Shown here one piece after another: positions 46,872 through 57,549 of a stretch of 64,000 nucleotides of DNA. The notes under the pieces are model-generated. The model worked only from the letters and a program-made list of their open reading frames with translations, did not search any database and was not told the origin of the DNA. Source of the stretch: Sulfitobacter guttiformis (lineage in GTDB: Bacteria > Pseudomonadota > Alphaproteobacteria > Rhodobacterales > Rhodobacteraceae); assembly GCF_003610455.1 (NCBI RefSeq), contig NZ_RAQK01000001.1:248001-312000 (forward strand). Reading direction: 5' to 3'. Position 1 is the first letter of the stretch; each line of letters begins with the position of its first letter. The position numbers and the translations under genes are program-made.

Positions 46872-47498
46872 ATGCGAAAGAACGATCCCTTTGGTTTTGA
46901 CATGTCGGTTTCTTCCGCGAAAAAGAAGAATCCGCGCGGCCGTCGCGGCATGTCCGGCGCGTCCGAGACGTCAACACGGGTCTGCGATCATGACGGATGT
47001 GACGAGGCCGGCAAATACCGCGCGCCCAAAGCGCCTGACGTGCTGGATGATTATTTCTGGTTCTGCCAGCAGCACGTCCGCGAGTATAATACGAAGTGGA
47101 ATTTCTTCCACGGCACCACAGAAGCGGAGATGAACGCGCAGCTGTCCGAAGACAAGGTCTGGGATCGCCCGACCAAGCCTATGACAGATCCCGAAGCCCG
47201 TGCATGGGCGCGTCTGGGCATCGAGGACCCGCATCAGGTGCTAGGGGCCAATGCCACGCAAAACCCCGGCAAAGGTCCGCAGGCAGGCCGTCGTTTGCCG
47301 CCTACCGAGCGTAAGGCGCTGGAGGTTCTGGACGCTAAGGACAATCTGACAAAACCGGAAATCAGAAAGATTTACAAATCCTTGATCAAGGTTCTTCATC
47401 CGGACATGAATGGTGGCGACCGCTCGCAAGAAGAGCAGTTGCAGCAAGTTGTCTGGGCGTGGGATCAGCTTAAGTCGAGCCGCAACTTCAAAGACTAA
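46872..47498 (+). CDS. J-domain protein (DnaJ-like) with N-terminal Cys-rich region
   Basis: The ATG at 46872 (AAAGGTG upstream) gives 208 residues. A Cys/His set (CDHDGCDEAGKYRAP and a later WFCQQHVREYN) near residues 38-75 may bind metal. The J-domain is at the C-terminus (about 145-205) with the HPD motif in LHPDMNGGD. The reversed order compared with DnaJ suggests a dedicated Hsp70 recruiter. It lies directly upstream of cobS, as in many roseobacters. Confidence 0.9.
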   Translation: MRKNDPFGFDMSVSSAKKKNPRGRRGMSGASETSTRVCDHDGCDEAGKYRAPKAPDVLDDYFWFCQQHVREYNTKWNFFHGTTEAEMNAQLSEDKVWDRPTKPMTDPEARAWARLGIEDPHQVLGANATQNPGKGPQAGRRLPPTERKALEVLDAKDNLTKPEIRKIYKSLIKVLHPDMNGGDRSQEEQLQQVVWAWDQLKSSRNFKD

Positions 47499-47516
47499 AG
47501 CGCGGCAAAAAATCAG

Positions 47517-47543
47517 TCGGGTCACGGGCTTCTCCGTGCCCGA
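47517..47543 (+). terminator. Terminator after the J-domain gene
   Basis: TCGGG (47517-47521) plus CACGG (47523-47527) pair with CCGTG (47534-47538) plus CCCGA (47539-47543), one bulge. Lies 18 bases after the stop. The rest of the 259-base gap up to cobS shows no riboswitch or RNA gene that I can recognise. Confidence 0.6.
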
Positions 47544-47757
47544 TTAAACAAAAAGTAAAACCGTTTAGGCAGGCAATGTTTTACACCTGACCCAAACGCC
47601 GGAAAATCCCTTGTAGATCAACGGAAATCAGTCAGGTTTCGTGGCTGCCGGCATTGCGCGGTAAATTTTAGGCCTTTCCCTTGAACCTCTGCGCGATATG
47701 TTGCATCGCAGACGTGGTTGACCCCGAGCGGGGCATATAGATTTAGGATGATAAAGC

Positions 47758-48744
47758 ATGGCTGACGGCGGACTGGACCTCAACGCAACCCCGACCAAGG
47801 AAATCTCGGTTCGTGAGGTGTTTGGCATCGACACAGACATGACGATCATGGGCTTCGAGCATCGCACTGATCGCGTGCCGGATTTGGACAGCACATATAA
47901 ATTCGACGCAGACACCACGCTGGCGATCCTTGCAGGGTTTTCGCATAATCGCCGCGTTATGGTTCAAGGCTATCACGGGACGGGTAAATCCACCCACATC
48001 GAACAGGTGGCAAGCCGCCTGAACTGGCCAACCGTGCGCGTTAACCTCGACAGCCATATCAGCCGGATCGACTTGATCGGTAAGGACGCGATCAAGTTGG
48101 TCGATGGCAAGCAGGTCACTGCGTTTCAGGAAGGTATCCTGCCTTGGGCGCTCCGCACGCCGACTGCTATCGTGTTTGACGAATATGATGCAGGCCGTGC
48201 GGACGTTATGTTCGTGATCCAGCGAGTGCTGGAAGTAGATGGTAAACTGACTTTGCTGGATCAGAACAAGGTGATCACGCCTCATCCGTACTTCCGTATC
48301 TTCGCGACCGCGAATACGGTAGGTTTGGGCGATACCACAGGCCTTTACCACGGTACTCAGCAGATCAACCAAGGCCAGATGGACCGCTGGTCGCTGGTCT
48401 CGACGCTAAACTATCTTAGCATTGAGTCGGAAACACAAATCGTTTTGGCCAAGAACCCGCATTTCGACACCCCGGAAGGACGCAAAACGGTTAAGCAAAT
48501 GGTGACCGTTGCAGACCTCACCCGCACCGCGTTCATGAACGGCGATCTGTCCACGGTTATGTCGCCGCGTACCGTGATCGCATGGGCGCAAAATGCCGAA
48601 ATCTTCAAGAACGTGGGCTATGCCTTCCGCCTCAGTTTCCTCAACAAATGTGACGAACTTGAGCGTCAGACGGTAGCCGAATTCTACCAGCGTCTATTCA
48701 ACGAAGAACTGCCGGAGTCTGCTGCAAGCGTCAGCTTGGGTTAA
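47758..48744 (+). CDS. cobS: Aerobic cobaltochelatase subunit CobS
   Basis: 328 residues, an AAA+ ATPase with Walker A GYHGTGKS (71-78), Walker [11 protein letters not shown] (near 140) and the sensor segment [10 protein letters not shown]. With CobT and CobN it inserts cobalt into hydrogenobyrinic acid a,c-diamide in aerobic vitamin B12 synthesis. cobN is not in the window. cobT follows on the same strand 177 bases later. Confidence 0.97.
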   Translation: MADGGLDLNATPTKEISVREVFGIDTDMTIMGFEHRTDRVPDLDSTYKFDADTTLAILAGFSHNRRVMVQGYHGTGKSTHIEQVASRLNWPTVRVNLDSHISRIDLIGKDAIKLVDGKQVTAFQEGILPWALRTPTAIVFDEYDAGRADVMFVIQRVLEVDGKLTLLDQNKVITPHPYFRIFATANTVGLGDTTGLYHGTQQINQGQMDRWSLVSTLNYLSIESETQIVLAKNPHFDTPEGRKTVKQMVTVADLTRTAFMNGDLSTVMSPRTVIAWAQNAEIFKNVGYAFRLSFLNKCDELERQTVAEFYQRLFNEELPESAASVSLG

Positions 48745-48921
48745 GGATAAAAGCGGCATCCGGTAGCGATCGTCCATCTTTATGTCATGCGCAAAATTGA
48801 ACATGTAGAATTAAAAAAGGCCGCACCAGAGACCGGGACCGCGAAGTGAGACGCCATTGGCGTATGACTTTCGGTCCGGCATAATGACTAATCGCCGTGG
48901 TACCGGTATGGAGTTTATGTG

Positions 48922-50799
48922 ATGTCTAAACCAACCGACAATCCTGCCGACGCGTTCAAAAAGGCGCTTGCCGAAGCGGCCAAGGTAATGGCCAACGATC
49001 CCGATCTGACGGTCAGTTATTCTGTCGATCCTTCGGGGTTGTCCGGTGATGCAATGCGCCTGCCGCAGGTGACCCGCCGCATGACGCGCGACGAAGTGAT
49101 GCTCGCACGCGGTACGGCAGACGCACTCGCCCTCAATCGTCGCTATCACAACGGCCAGACCCACGCCCGCTATGAGCCGCAGGGCGAGATGGCGCGGGAT
49201 CTGTACGAGGCGATGGAAACAGCCCGCTGTGAGGCAGTCGGTGCCCGTGACATGCCCGGAACTGCCGGAAATATTGACGCGAAGATTAAGCACGAGGCCC
49301 TGCGCAAGGGCTATGATCAGGTCAAATCTGCCTCCGATGTGCCGCTGGCCGTCGCCGCAGGGTATCTGGTACGCCATCTGGCCACGGGTCGCGATATGCC
49401 TGCCGGGGCAGATAACGTGATGGAGTTATGGCGCGGCTATATCGAGGACAGCTGTGGCGGCACGCTCGCTGATCTGGAAGACGCCCTCGACGATCAGGCA
49501 AAGTTTGCAAAATTTGCGCGTCAGATTATCACCGATCTGGGCTATGCCGACCAGCTGGGCGATGACCCCGACGGCGCGGACGACGATCAGGAAGATCAGG
49601 CCGAGGAAGGCAGCGACGAGCAGGACGACCCCGACAGCAGCGGCAACGACGAGCAGGACGAGGAGGATGCAGACGCCTCCCCCGAGCAGTCGCAGGACGA
49701 GCAGCAAGATGCCTCGCAGGCGCAAGTCTCCATGGATGAAATGGCCGATCAGGAGATGGGCGACGAGGCGGAAATGCCTGAGGGCGATGCCCCGATGGAG
49801 CCCCCTCAACCGCAGCCCGTCTCGGACGCCGATCCGAACTATACCGTCTACCGGACCGAAGATGACGAAGTTGTGGGCGCCGAGGAACTGGCAGAGCCCG
49901 CCGAGTTGGAGCGTCTTCGCGCCTACCTCGATCAGCAGCTGGAACCGTTGAAAGGTGCTGTAAGCCGTTTGGCAAACAAATTACAACGCCGCCTTCAGGC
50001 CCAGCAAAACCGAAGCTGGGAATTCGATCTTGAGGAAGGGACGCTTGATGCAGGCCGTCTGGCGCGGATTGTAGCCAGCCCGACAACGCCGCTGAGCTTC
50101 AAGGTCGAAAAAGATACCGAATTTCGCGATACGGTTGTAACCCTTTTGCTGGATAACTCCGGCTCGATGCGGGGAAGGCCCATCTCGATCGCGGCGATTT
50201 GTGCGGATGTTCTGGCCCGCACGCTGGAACGGTGCAACGTGAAGGTCGAAATCCTTGGATTTACCACACGTGCATGGAAAGGCGGCCAAGCCCGCGAGCA
50301 TTGGCTCAATGAAGGTCGCCCTACCGGTCCCGGACGCCTGAATGATCTGCGCCACATCATCTATAAATCCGCAGACGCTCCGTGGCGGCGCACCCGTCCC
50401 AATCTGGGACTGATGATGAAAGAGGGATTGCTCAAGGAGAACATCGACGGTGAAGCGCTGGAATGGGCACACCGGCGGATGATGGCACGCTCGGAATCGC
50501 GCAAGATTTTGATGGTGATCTCCGATGGCGCACCTGTGGATGACAGCACACTATCGGTGAATCCGGCGAATTTTCTGGAAAAGCACCTGCGCGACGTAAT
50601 TGGCATGGTCGAAAAAAAGAAAGCTGTTGAACTGTTGGCCATCGGGATCGGGCATGATGTGACCCGTTACTATGACCGCGCGGTCACGATTACTGACGTG
50701 GAGCAACTGGCAGGTGCCATGACGGAGCAACTTGCTTCGCTCTTTGATACGGACCCGCGCAAACGGGCGCGTGTCATGGGGATGCGGCGCACAGGCTGA
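48922..50799 (+). CDS. cobT: Aerobic cobaltochelatase subunit CobT
   Basis: 625 residues from the ATG at 48922, eight bases after GGAG (a GTG one codon earlier is possible). An N-terminal domain (1-205) is followed by a very acidic linker (about 210-310, runs of Asp, Glu, Gln) and a C-terminal von Willebrand A domain from about 405 with the MIDAS motif [11 protein letters not shown]. CobT pairs with the CobS ring and couples to CobN through its MIDAS domain. The linker is usual for the family. Confidence 0.97.
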   Translation: MSKPTDNPADAFKKALAEAAKVMANDPDLTVSYSVDPSGLSGDAMRLPQVTRRMTRDEVMLARGTADALALNRRYHNGQTHARYEPQGEMARDLYEAMETARCEAVGARDMPGTAGNIDAKIKHEALRKGYDQVKSASDVPLAVAAGYLVRHLATGRDMPAGADNVMELWRGYIEDSCGGTLADLEDALDDQAKFAKFARQIITDLGYADQLGDDPDGADDDQEDQAEEGSDEQDDPDSSGNDEQDEEDADASPEQSQDEQQDASQAQVSMDEMADQEMGDEAEMPEGDAPMEPPQPQPVSDADPNYTVYRTEDDEVVGAEELAEPAELERLRAYLDQQLEPLKGAVSRLANKLQRRLQAQQNRSWEFDLEEGTLDAGRLARIVASPTTPLSFKVEKDTEFRDTVVTLLLDNSGSMRGRPISIAAICADVLARTLERCNVKVEILGFTTRAWKGGQAREHWLNEGRPTGPGRLNDLRHIIYKSADAPWRRTRPNLGLMMKEGLLKENIDGEALEWAHRRMMARSESRKILMVISDGAPVDDSTLSVNPANFLEKHLRDVIGMVEKKKAVELLAIGIGHDVTRYYDRAVTITDVEQLAGAMTEQLASLFDTDPRKRARVMGMRRTG

Positions 50800-50849
50800 G
50801 AAAGCACGATCCGCGGTTACAGGAAAAAAAATGAAGAAGAGGATGTCGG

Positions 50850-52640
50850 GTGTTTCAGTCATTTGAGGTCAAGGCACGGCCTGATCAGGGCCCGCCCCGT
50901 TTGGCACAAATACGTAATCAGATGAAGGCCGCTGGCCTTGACGGATTCGTGATACCGCGGGCAGACGCACATCAGGGCGAGTATGTGGCAGCACGCGATG
51001 CACGGCTGGCGTGGCTCACAGGATTTACCGGATCTGCGGGTTTCTGTGTGGCTTTGCAAGAACAGGCAGGTATGTTTATCGACGGGCGCTATCGCACACA
51101 GATAAAGGCACAAGTGGCGGATGTTTACACTCCTGTGCATTGGCCAGAAGTGTCAATGGCCGACTGGCTGCGCGCCCAGTTGCCGAATGGCGGGCGCGTG
51201 GGTTTTGATCCATGGCTGCATACAGTCGAGCAAATTGCGCAGGCAACCAAAGCCTTGGCAGGGAGCGGCGTCGAGCTGATTCAATCCGCCAATCTGGTCG
51301 ATGCAATCTGGGAGGACCAGCCTGCCCCGCCGATGGCTCCGGCCAAAATACATCCTGTTGAATTTGCGGGAGAGACACACGAGGCAAAGCGCGCGCGGCT
51401 TGCCCGAACGCTGACGGAGGCTGGCGAAAAGGCCGCCGTAATTACCCTTCCTGACAGTATTTGTTGGTTGTTGAACATTCGCGGCGCGGACATAGAGCGC
51501 AACCCTGTCGTCCACGGCTTCGCGATTTTACACGCCGATGGGGTCGTTGATCTGTTCTCGGAGCCCTCGAAATACGAGGGGCTCGAGACGCATCTGGGAA
51601 GTGAAGTACGCCTGCATACCCCCAGCGCATTTCTGGATGTTTTGGAAGCGTTGGATGGCCCTGTGCGGATTGACGCATCGACCGTACCCCAGCTTGTCGC
51701 CGATGCGTTAGGCAACGCTTCCGTCAGCGGTCAGGAACCTTGCGCATTACCAAAGGCCTGCAAAAACAGCGCCGAGATCGAGGGCGCAGCCCAAGCGCAC
51801 CTACGAGACGGCGCCGCTATAGTTGAAATGCTATACTGGCTCGACGCACAAGAGGCCGGAACACTGACCGAGAGCGAGGTGGTCACCCAGCTCGAAAGCA
51901 TCCGGCGGCGCGACAACGGGCTACAGGATATCAGTTTTGAAACCATCGCAGGCACCGGTCCGAACGGTGCGATCATGCATTACCGTGTAACAACCGAGAC
52001 CGACAGCGTGCTGGAGGACGGCCATCTTATTGTCCTCGACAGTGGTGGTCAGTACCTTGACGGTACGACCGATATTACCCGAACCATCGCCATCGGAACG
52101 CCCCCCTTGGAAGCAGCACAGGCCTTTACCCGTGTGCTGGCCGGCATGATCGCAATGAGCCGCCTGCGCTGGCCGCGGGGCCTTGCTGGTGCGCATATCG
52201 AAGCCATCGGGCGTATGCCTTTGTGGCTTGCGGGGCAGGATTTTGATCATGGGCTCGGCCACGGGGTGGGCGCCTATCTGAGTGTTCACGAGGGGCCTCA
52301 GCGCCTGAGCAAGGTGAGCATGGTACCGTTGGAGGCGGGAATGATCCTGAGCAACGAGCCGGGATATTACCGTGAGGGTGCCTTTGGCATCCGTCTTGAA
52401 AATCTGCTGGTCGTTCAGAAAGCCGCAGCCATTCCCGGAGGGGACGCGCACCGCGAGATGCTCGAATGGCGCACGCTTGCATTTGCGCCAATAGACAGGC
52501 GTCTGGTCGTTGCAGATATGTTGGAGCCTGCCGCACGTGAGTGGCTCAATGCCTATCACGCGCAGGTTGCAGAGAACATCGGGCCAAGGGTTACACCGCA
52601 GGCAAAAGAGTGGTTAGATAAAGCAACCGCGCCGATTTAG
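50850..52640 (+). CDS. Xaa-Pro aminopeptidase (M24B, long form)
   Basis: 596 residues from a GTG at 50850, with AGAGGA upstream; an ATG at 50831 is out of frame. Two creatinase-like N-terminal domains (1-310) precede the pitta-bread catalytic domain. Metal ligands appear in LIVLDSGGQYLDGTTDITRT (two Asp), FDHGLGHGVGAYLSVHEGP (His) and SNEPGYYREGAFGIRLEN (Glu, Glu). It removes N-terminal residues before proline. The three-domain form is like eukaryotic APP1. Confidence 0.93.
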   Translation: MFQSFEVKARPDQGPPRLAQIRNQMKAAGLDGFVIPRADAHQGEYVAARDARLAWLTGFTGSAGFCVALQEQAGMFIDGRYRTQIKAQVADVYTPVHWPEVSMADWLRAQLPNGGRVGFDPWLHTVEQIAQATKALAGSGVELIQSANLVDAIWEDQPAPPMAPAKIHPVEFAGETHEAKRARLARTLTEAGEKAAVITLPDSICWLLNIRGADIERNPVVHGFAILHADGVVDLFSEPSKYEGLETHLGSEVRLHTPSAFLDVLEALDGPVRIDASTVPQLVADALGNASVSGQEPCALPKACKNSAEIEGAAQAHLRDGAAIVEMLYWLDAQEAGTLTESEVVTQLESIRRRDNGLQDISFETIAGTGPNGAIMHYRVTTETDSVLEDGHLIVLDSGGQYLDGTTDITRTIAIGTPPLEAAQAFTRVLAGMIAMSRLRWPRGLAGAHIEAIGRMPLWLAGQDFDHGLGHGVGAYLSVHEGPQRLSKVSMVPLEAGMILSNEPGYYREGAFGIRLENLLVVQKAAAIPGGDAHREMLEWRTLAFAPIDRRLVVADMLEPAAREWLNAYHAQVAENIGPRVTPQAKEWLDKATAPI

Positions 52641-52680
52641 CGTGTTGTGATTTCATAATATTTTCGGGGGGAGAGTTGAA

Positions 52681-53025
52681 ATGGTTGACTATATTACGAT
52701 ACGAAAAGCGCAAGGTACATGGACCGTGCGCGCGGGCGGTGCAGTGCTGGGAGAGAGCGCCCAAGCGCTGGAGCTGGTGGAAGGAGATTACCCACCGGTC
52801 ATCTATTTCCCGCGCAGCGACATAGCGATGGCGTTCCTTGACGCCAGTGAAAAGACATCCCATTGCCCGCACAAAGGCGATGCACGCTATTTCAGTGTGG
52901 TGACAAAGAGCCGTACGCTCCAGAACGTCGTATGGTCGTATGAGGAACCCAACGATGTTGTTGAGCAGATCAAAGATTACCTCGCCTTTCACACTATCCC
53001 AGAAATAACTGTCGAGCAGATCTAG
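52681..53025 (+). CDS. DUF427 family protein
   Basis: 114 residues behind GGGGGGAGAG. The family pattern is clear: VRAGGAVLGESAQALELVEGDYPPVIYFPRSDI, SHCPHKGDARYFSV and WSYEEPNDVVEQIKDYLAFH. DUF427 is a small single-domain family of unknown function. It ends 29 bases before the convergent ClC gene. Confidence 0.88.
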   Translation: MVDYITIRKAQGTWTVRAGGAVLGESAQALELVEGDYPPVIYFPRSDIAMAFLDASEKTSHCPHKGDARYFSVVTKSRTLQNVVWSYEEPNDVVEQIKDYLAFHTIPEITVEQI

Positions 53026-53054
53026 ACCGATCGATTGCGCAATCATATCGCCGC

Positions 53055-54743
53055 TCAGGAGTGTTCCTCGGCGGCGGTTGCCGCGAGTGCGCGATTGTAG
53101 GCATTCAGGGCATCAACATGGAAAAGCGCGCCCAACAACTCAGGTGGAGCGGCATCTGCTGACAGGGTAACCACCGGCAAAAACTGCACGCCTGTTTTCT
53201 CGAATATCGGTATCGCTGTTTCGAGTGTTGCTGCACCGTCAATATAAAGCCCTTCCCCGATCATCTCCCAGCAGCGTGGCTCGTCTGCGGCACGTGGATG
53301 ATCGAAGGAACGCATCGTTTTGAGTGCTGTGAACATCGCCAGAAGATAGGCCTGCGGCCCTTTTGCAAGGTGGATGCCACGCCGCTCGATCTGGGTCAGG
53401 AAAAAGCTGCGGTCCACAAGGTTCGACGAGAGCGCCGTTGACATGCTCACAGCGACCATAACGGCCAGCCCCGTCTGCCAGTCACCCGTCAACTCAAATA
53501 CGATGAGGGTTGTCGAGATCGGGGCACCCAGCACGGCGGCAGCCACCGCCCCCATCCCTGCAAGCGCATAAAGCGAGGTCGAGCCCGAAACATCGGGCAT
53601 CATCCCCGTGGCAATCAGACCAAAGGCAAGCCCCACCAGAGCGCCGACCATCAGCGAGGGCGAGAAAACTCCGCCGCCCATGCGACCACCAAGCGTAATC
53701 GCCACAGCAACGACCTTTAGCACGGCGAATACAGTTACTTCATGCAGTGCCAACTCTCCGGTGAGAGCCAGCGAAGTCGTCTCATAGCCTACGCCGATGA
53801 TGTGTGGAAACCACAGCGCAATTATCCCCAACAGCGCCCCCGCAACCATAGGGCGGATGTAGCGCGGCAGTTTTGTGAGGTTCTGGATCTTGTTGCCAAA
53901 ATCATCGGCCCAGAAAACCGCACGCATCAATGCAACGGACACAAGACCACAGGTCAGACCCAGCAACAGAAACGCGGGTAACTCGACGTAGAATTGCAGC
54001 TCAGTCACTGTGGGCAGTTTAAACTCTGTCACACCGCCAAATTCGAGGCGGTTGATGACCGTCCCCGCAACACTGGCAATCACGATCGGGGCGAAAGCGT
54101 GAACCGCGAAATGCCGGAGCACCACCTCAAGCGCAAACAGCGCACCAGCAATGGGCGCATTAAAGCTGGCCGAAACTCCCGCCGCCACGGCACAACCCAG
54201 CAAGTCGCGCCCCGTGATCCCGTCAGCATTAATCCGGCGGTTCACCCATGTCGAAATTACCGCAGCGAGGTGAACCACAGGCCCCTCGCGACCCGAAGAA
54301 CCGCCAGTTCCGAGCGTCACCATAGAAGCCAGCGCGGAGGCTAAACCTGCTTTTGTCTCGACCCTACCCTCGTGCAGGGCCGCGCCCTCAATCACATCCG
54401 CAACCGACCGCGCACGGGCATCGTGTGTGAATTTGTGTAGAATAAGACCTGACACCAGCCCGCCGAATGTCGGGATCAGGATAATCCAGTACCAATCCAA
54501 CCCGCTGATAAAGCTATGCAAATGTTGGACATCATCCGTACCGTAAAGCTTTGTCTGGAGGAAATAGATGCCTTTACGGAAAAACAGTGCCGCGAAACCG
54601 GCGGCAATGCCGATGACAAGCGCGATAAACCAGAAGGTAATTTTTCCGGGCCCTTTGTGACGCAAGACCCCCCAGCCAACGCGACAACTCGTGACAGCCA
54701 AATTGATCTGTTCTGACACGTAACTGCGGGCGGGGGCGTTCAT
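53055..54743 (-). CDS. ClC-family chloride channel/transporter with C-terminal CBS-like region
   Basis: 562 residues with ten or more membrane helices. The gating motif GTGGSSGREGPVVHLAA retains the Glu characteristic of proton-coupled exchange, and GGVFSPSLMVGA is the GxFxP motif. After about residue 450 comes a cytoplasmic tail with a CBS-like segment (TLETAIPIFEKTGVQFLPVV). Likely an inner-membrane Cl-/H+ antiporter. It is the last leftward gene of the group, 75 bases after recN. Confidence 0.93.
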   Translation of the reverse strand: MNAPARSYVSEQINLAVTSCRVGWGVLRHKGPGKITFWFIALVIGIAAGFAALFFRKGIYFLQTKLYGTDDVQHLHSFISGLDWYWIILIPTFGGLVSGLILHKFTHDARARSVADVIEGAALHEGRVETKAGLASALASMVTLGTGGSSGREGPVVHLAAVISTWVNRRINADGITGRDLLGCAVAAGVSASFNAPIAGALFALEVVLRHFAVHAFAPIVIASVAGTVINRLEFGGVTEFKLPTVTELQFYVELPAFLLLGLTCGLVSVALMRAVFWADDFGNKIQNLTKLPRYIRPMVAGALLGIIALWFPHIIGVGYETTSLALTGELALHEVTVFAVLKVVAVAITLGGRMGGGVFSPSLMVGALVGLAFGLIATGMMPDVSGSTSLYALAGMGAVAAAVLGAPISTTLIVFELTGDWQTGLAVMVAVSMSTALSSNLVDRSFFLTQIERRGIHLAKGPQAYLLAMFTALKTMRSFDHPRAADEPRCWEMIGEGLYIDGAATLETAIPIFEKTGVQFLPVVTLSADAAPPELLGALFHVDALNAYNRALAATAAEEHS

Positions 54744-54818
54744 CGGGGCCTCGGGTTCGAAAAGGGCATGGATCGGCTTCCCCAGCGGAAACCATATCGC
54801 GGGCCGGTATTCAAGGCA

Positions 54819-56468
54819 TCAGGTGCCAAGGAGGGCGCGGGCGGCTTCGCGAGCGGCCTGCGTAATCGTATCGCCGGCTACCATCCGCGCAACTTCGTCA
54901 ACGCGCTGATCCGGATCAAGGGGCACAACATTAGTGGTCGTCATGCCATCCGTAACCGATTTTTCGACCCGCCAGTGATGCGCGCCAAGGGCCGCAACCT
55001 GAGGCGAATGGGTCACGACCAGCACTTGGCCACCCTGTGCGATTGCAGCCAGACGACGACCAACCGCATCAGCAGTCGCCCCGCCTACCCCGCGATCAAT
55101 TTCGTCGAAGATGAGTGTGAGGCCGGATTGGCTCTGGGTCAGGCATACTTTCAGCGCGAGCAGGAAGCGGCTCAGTTCCCCCCCCGAAGCGATCTTGTTA
55201 AGCGGCCCCGCCGGAGCGCCAGGATTTGTCGCCACGGTAAAGGATACCTCGTCGCGTCCCTCAGGCCCTTCCTGCTCTGGCGTGATGCGCGTTGCAAACA
55301 CCGCACGCTCCATCTTGAGGGGCGCGAGTTCAGCGCTAACTGCTGTGTCGAGCTTGATTGCTACCGCCGTACGTGCCTCGGTGAGGGCGGTCGCAGCATT
55401 GGCGTATGCGGCTTCGGCAGCCTGCACATCTGCACGCAATTTGGCCTGCTGCGCATCACCTGCATCCAGTGCGTCGAGTTTTGCGCGCAGGGTATCCGCA
55501 AAGCCTGCCAGTTCATCCGGCTGGACGTCATGTTTCCGCGCCAGACCGCGGATGGCAAAAAGGCGCTCCTCGGTTTCCTCAAGCTCGGTTGTGTCGAACG
55601 ACATCGCCTCGATGGCACGCACCACACCGTCCATCGCTGTGTCCAGCTCAATCATGGCACGATTAAGCGCCGCCATCGGCTCCTCCAGCGTACCATCTGC
55701 ACGCGCTGCCGCCCCGTCGAGCCAACGAAACGCATCAGCGAGCTGCGCCTCGGCTCCGCTCTGGCCCATCGCTTCATAGGCGTTGACCACGTCACCGCGA
55801 ATTTTCTCGGCCGATTGCATCATGCGGCGTTTGGTGTCCAAAATGGCCTCCTCCCCCTCTTCAGGAGAGAGCTTGTCCAACTCGGCAACGGCATAGCGCA
55901 AAAACTCTTCCTCGGCGCGGATTTCATCCTGCGCTTTGGCGGCGGCGGCCTCCACCTTGCGCGCGCGGGCCATGTCGGACCATGCGGCACGAACTGCTGC
56001 CCGTAAATCGTCAAGTGCGCCAAAACTATCCAGAATTGTCCGGTGGCCGCGTGGATTGAGCAGCCCACGGTCATCATGCTGGCCGTGTAATTCAACTAGT
56101 GTATCGCTGAGTGCTCGCAGCACCTCTCCGGAACAGCGGCGGTCATTCACCCACGCCGTTTTTCGCCCCTCTGCGGTATTTATGCGTCTTAAAATAAGCT
56201 CGTCAGCAACAGGCAGTCCGGCTTCTTCAAGCACGGCACGGGCGGGGTGGTTCGGGGCCAAATCAAACCATGCAGTAACCTCGCCCTGTGCCGCACCCTG
56301 GCGCACCAGATCCGCGCGGCCGCGCCACCCTAGAACAAAACCCAAACTATCAAGCAAAATGGACTTACCGGCTCCTGTCTCACCGGTAAGCACGTTGAGG
56401 CCCGGCTGGAAACTCAGTTCCAGCCGCTCGATGATAAGCATGTCAGAGATATCAAGGCCGCGCAGCAT
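54819..56468 (-). CDS. recN: DNA repair protein RecN
   Basis: 549 residues, an SMC-like ATPase. Walker A GETGAGKS (about 29-36) sits in LNVLTGETGAGKSILLDSLGFVLG; a coiled coil runs through about 155-370; signature and Walker B regions (LSRFLLALKVCL and LIFDEIDRGVGG) are near 425-465. RecN acts in double-strand-break repair. It follows bamD at 38 bases, as in many alphaproteobacteria. Confidence 0.96.
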   Translation of the reverse strand: MLRGLDISDMLIIERLELSFQPGLNVLTGETGAGKSILLDSLGFVLGWRGRADLVRQGAAQGEVTAWFDLAPNHPARAVLEEAGLPVADELILRRINTAEGRKTAWVNDRRCSGEVLRALSDTLVELHGQHDDRGLLNPRGHRTILDSFGALDDLRAAVRAAWSDMARARKVEAAAAKAQDEIRAEEEFLRYAVAELDKLSPEEGEEAILDTKRRMMQSAEKIRGDVVNAYEAMGQSGAEAQLADAFRWLDGAAARADGTLEEPMAALNRAMIELDTAMDGVVRAIEAMSFDTTELEETEERLFAIRGLARKHDVQPDELAGFADTLRAKLDALDAGDAQQAKLRADVQAAEAAYANAATALTEARTAVAIKLDTAVSAELAPLKMERAVFATRITPEQEGPEGRDEVSFTVATNPGAPAGPLNKIASGGELSRFLLALKVCLTQSQSGLTLIFDEIDRGVGGATADAVGRRLAAIAQGGQVLVVTHSPQVAALGAHHWRVEKSVTDGMTTTNVVPLDPDQRVDEVARMVAGDTITQAAREAARALLGT

Positions 56469-56506
56469 TAAAGGCGTTCCGTCGAAGATGTGCCGATGTG
56501 CACGGC

Positions 56507-57379
56507 TTAGATCCAGTCGCCCTTCAGGGTCTGGCGGTAAATGGCAGAAAGCCAGTTATTTCCAAGCGATTTCAACTCCAGACCGCGACCAGTGAGCAGC
56601 TTATAGCTGTCCTCGTACCACTCGGTCGAGCGGTAGTTATGGCCCAGAATGGCGCCCGCCGTCTGTGCCTCGTCGGTGAGACCGAGGCTGAGGTAGGATT
56701 CGACCAAACGGTGCAGCGCTTCTGCGGTGTGGGTCGTTGTCTGGAAATCTTCGACGACCACGCGAAAGCGGTTTATCGCAGCGGTGTAATGGTCACGGCG
56801 CAAATAATAGCGGCCAATTTCCATTTCCTTACCTGCCAGATGATCAAACGCAAGATCGAATTTTAGAATCGATCCACGAGCATATTCGCTGTCGGGATAA
56901 CGCTCGATCACTTCGCGCAGGCTTTGGAGTGCTTGAAAGGTAAGCCCCTGATCGCGGCCCACATCGTCGATCTGGTCATAATAGCTAAGCGCCAGAAGAT
57001 ACGCGGCATAGGCGGCGTCATCATCATCGGGATAAAAGTCGATGAAGCGCTGCGCAGCAGACCGGCTGTTCGGATAATCGGCATCCTGATGATAGGCAAA
57101 CGCCTGCATGATCAGGGCTCGCTTGGCCCACTCGGAATAGGGGTAAAGCCGCTCAATCTCTGCAAAATAAAAGGCGCCCTCGGCGGGCCGGCGGCGGTTA
57201 AGCTCGAACTCGCCACGCTCGAATATCTGCTCGGGCGTATACGTCTCGAGCGGGATTTCCTGCCGGTTGACAAAGCTGTTTGTAAAGCGGCCGGTGTCTT
57301 GCCCGCCGCCACAAGCCGTGAGCGATGCGACAGCCACAAGCATAACCGAAAGACGTCTTGAAGTCCCTCCAAATCCCAT
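56507..57379 (-). CDS. bamD: Outer membrane assembly lipoprotein BamD
   Basis: 290 residues beginning with a lipoprotein signal peptide (lipobox LTAC near residue 23) and then TPR repeats (about 45-260: FERGEFELNRRRPAEGAFYF, EWAKRALIMQAFAYHQD). It is a component of the BAM complex that folds beta-barrel proteins into the outer membrane. The ATG follows AAGGAT. It lies between lpxC and recN, with a strong terminator after lpxC suggesting its own promoter in the 57380-57490 gap. Confidence 0.95.
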   Translation of the reverse strand: MGFGGTSRRLSVMLVAVASLTACGGGQDTGRFTNSFVNRQEIPLETYTPEQIFERGEFELNRRRPAEGAFYFAEIERLYPYSEWAKRALIMQAFAYHQDADYPNSRSAAQRFIDFYPDDDDAAYAAYLLALSYYDQIDDVGRDQGLTFQALQSLREVIERYPDSEYARGSILKFDLAFDHLAGKEMEIGRYYLRRDHYTAAINRFRVVVEDFQTTTHTAEALHRLVESYLSLGLTDEAQTAGAILGHNYRSTEWYEDSYKLLTGRGLELKSLGNNWLSAIYRQTLKGDWI

Positions 57380-57493
57380 CTTAGGCTATCCTTACTCTAC
57401 TACCGCTATGATCTTTTTCAGGAGTTTGCCCCCTGTTGTCCATGGTGTTAGCACAATAATCAGCGGTGCAAAACGCCCATTTCCGGATTTATC

Positions 57494-57520
57494 AAAAAGC
57501 CCGGAGCTTTCACACCGGGC
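57494..57520 (-). terminator. Terminator of lpxC
   Basis: Arms GCCCGG (57499-57504) and CCGGGC (57515-57520); the minus strand continues with TTTTT (57494-57498). Lies 30 bases past the lpxC stop. Confidence 0.85.
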
Positions 57521-57549
57521 CTTGTCATCTTCTAACTCTCTAATGGCTT

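Noticed and set aside
47499..47757. Possible cobalamin riboswitch ahead of cobS
   Set aside because: I looked for the B12 box and the usual long conserved stem and saw neither; only a terminator hairpin is evident.
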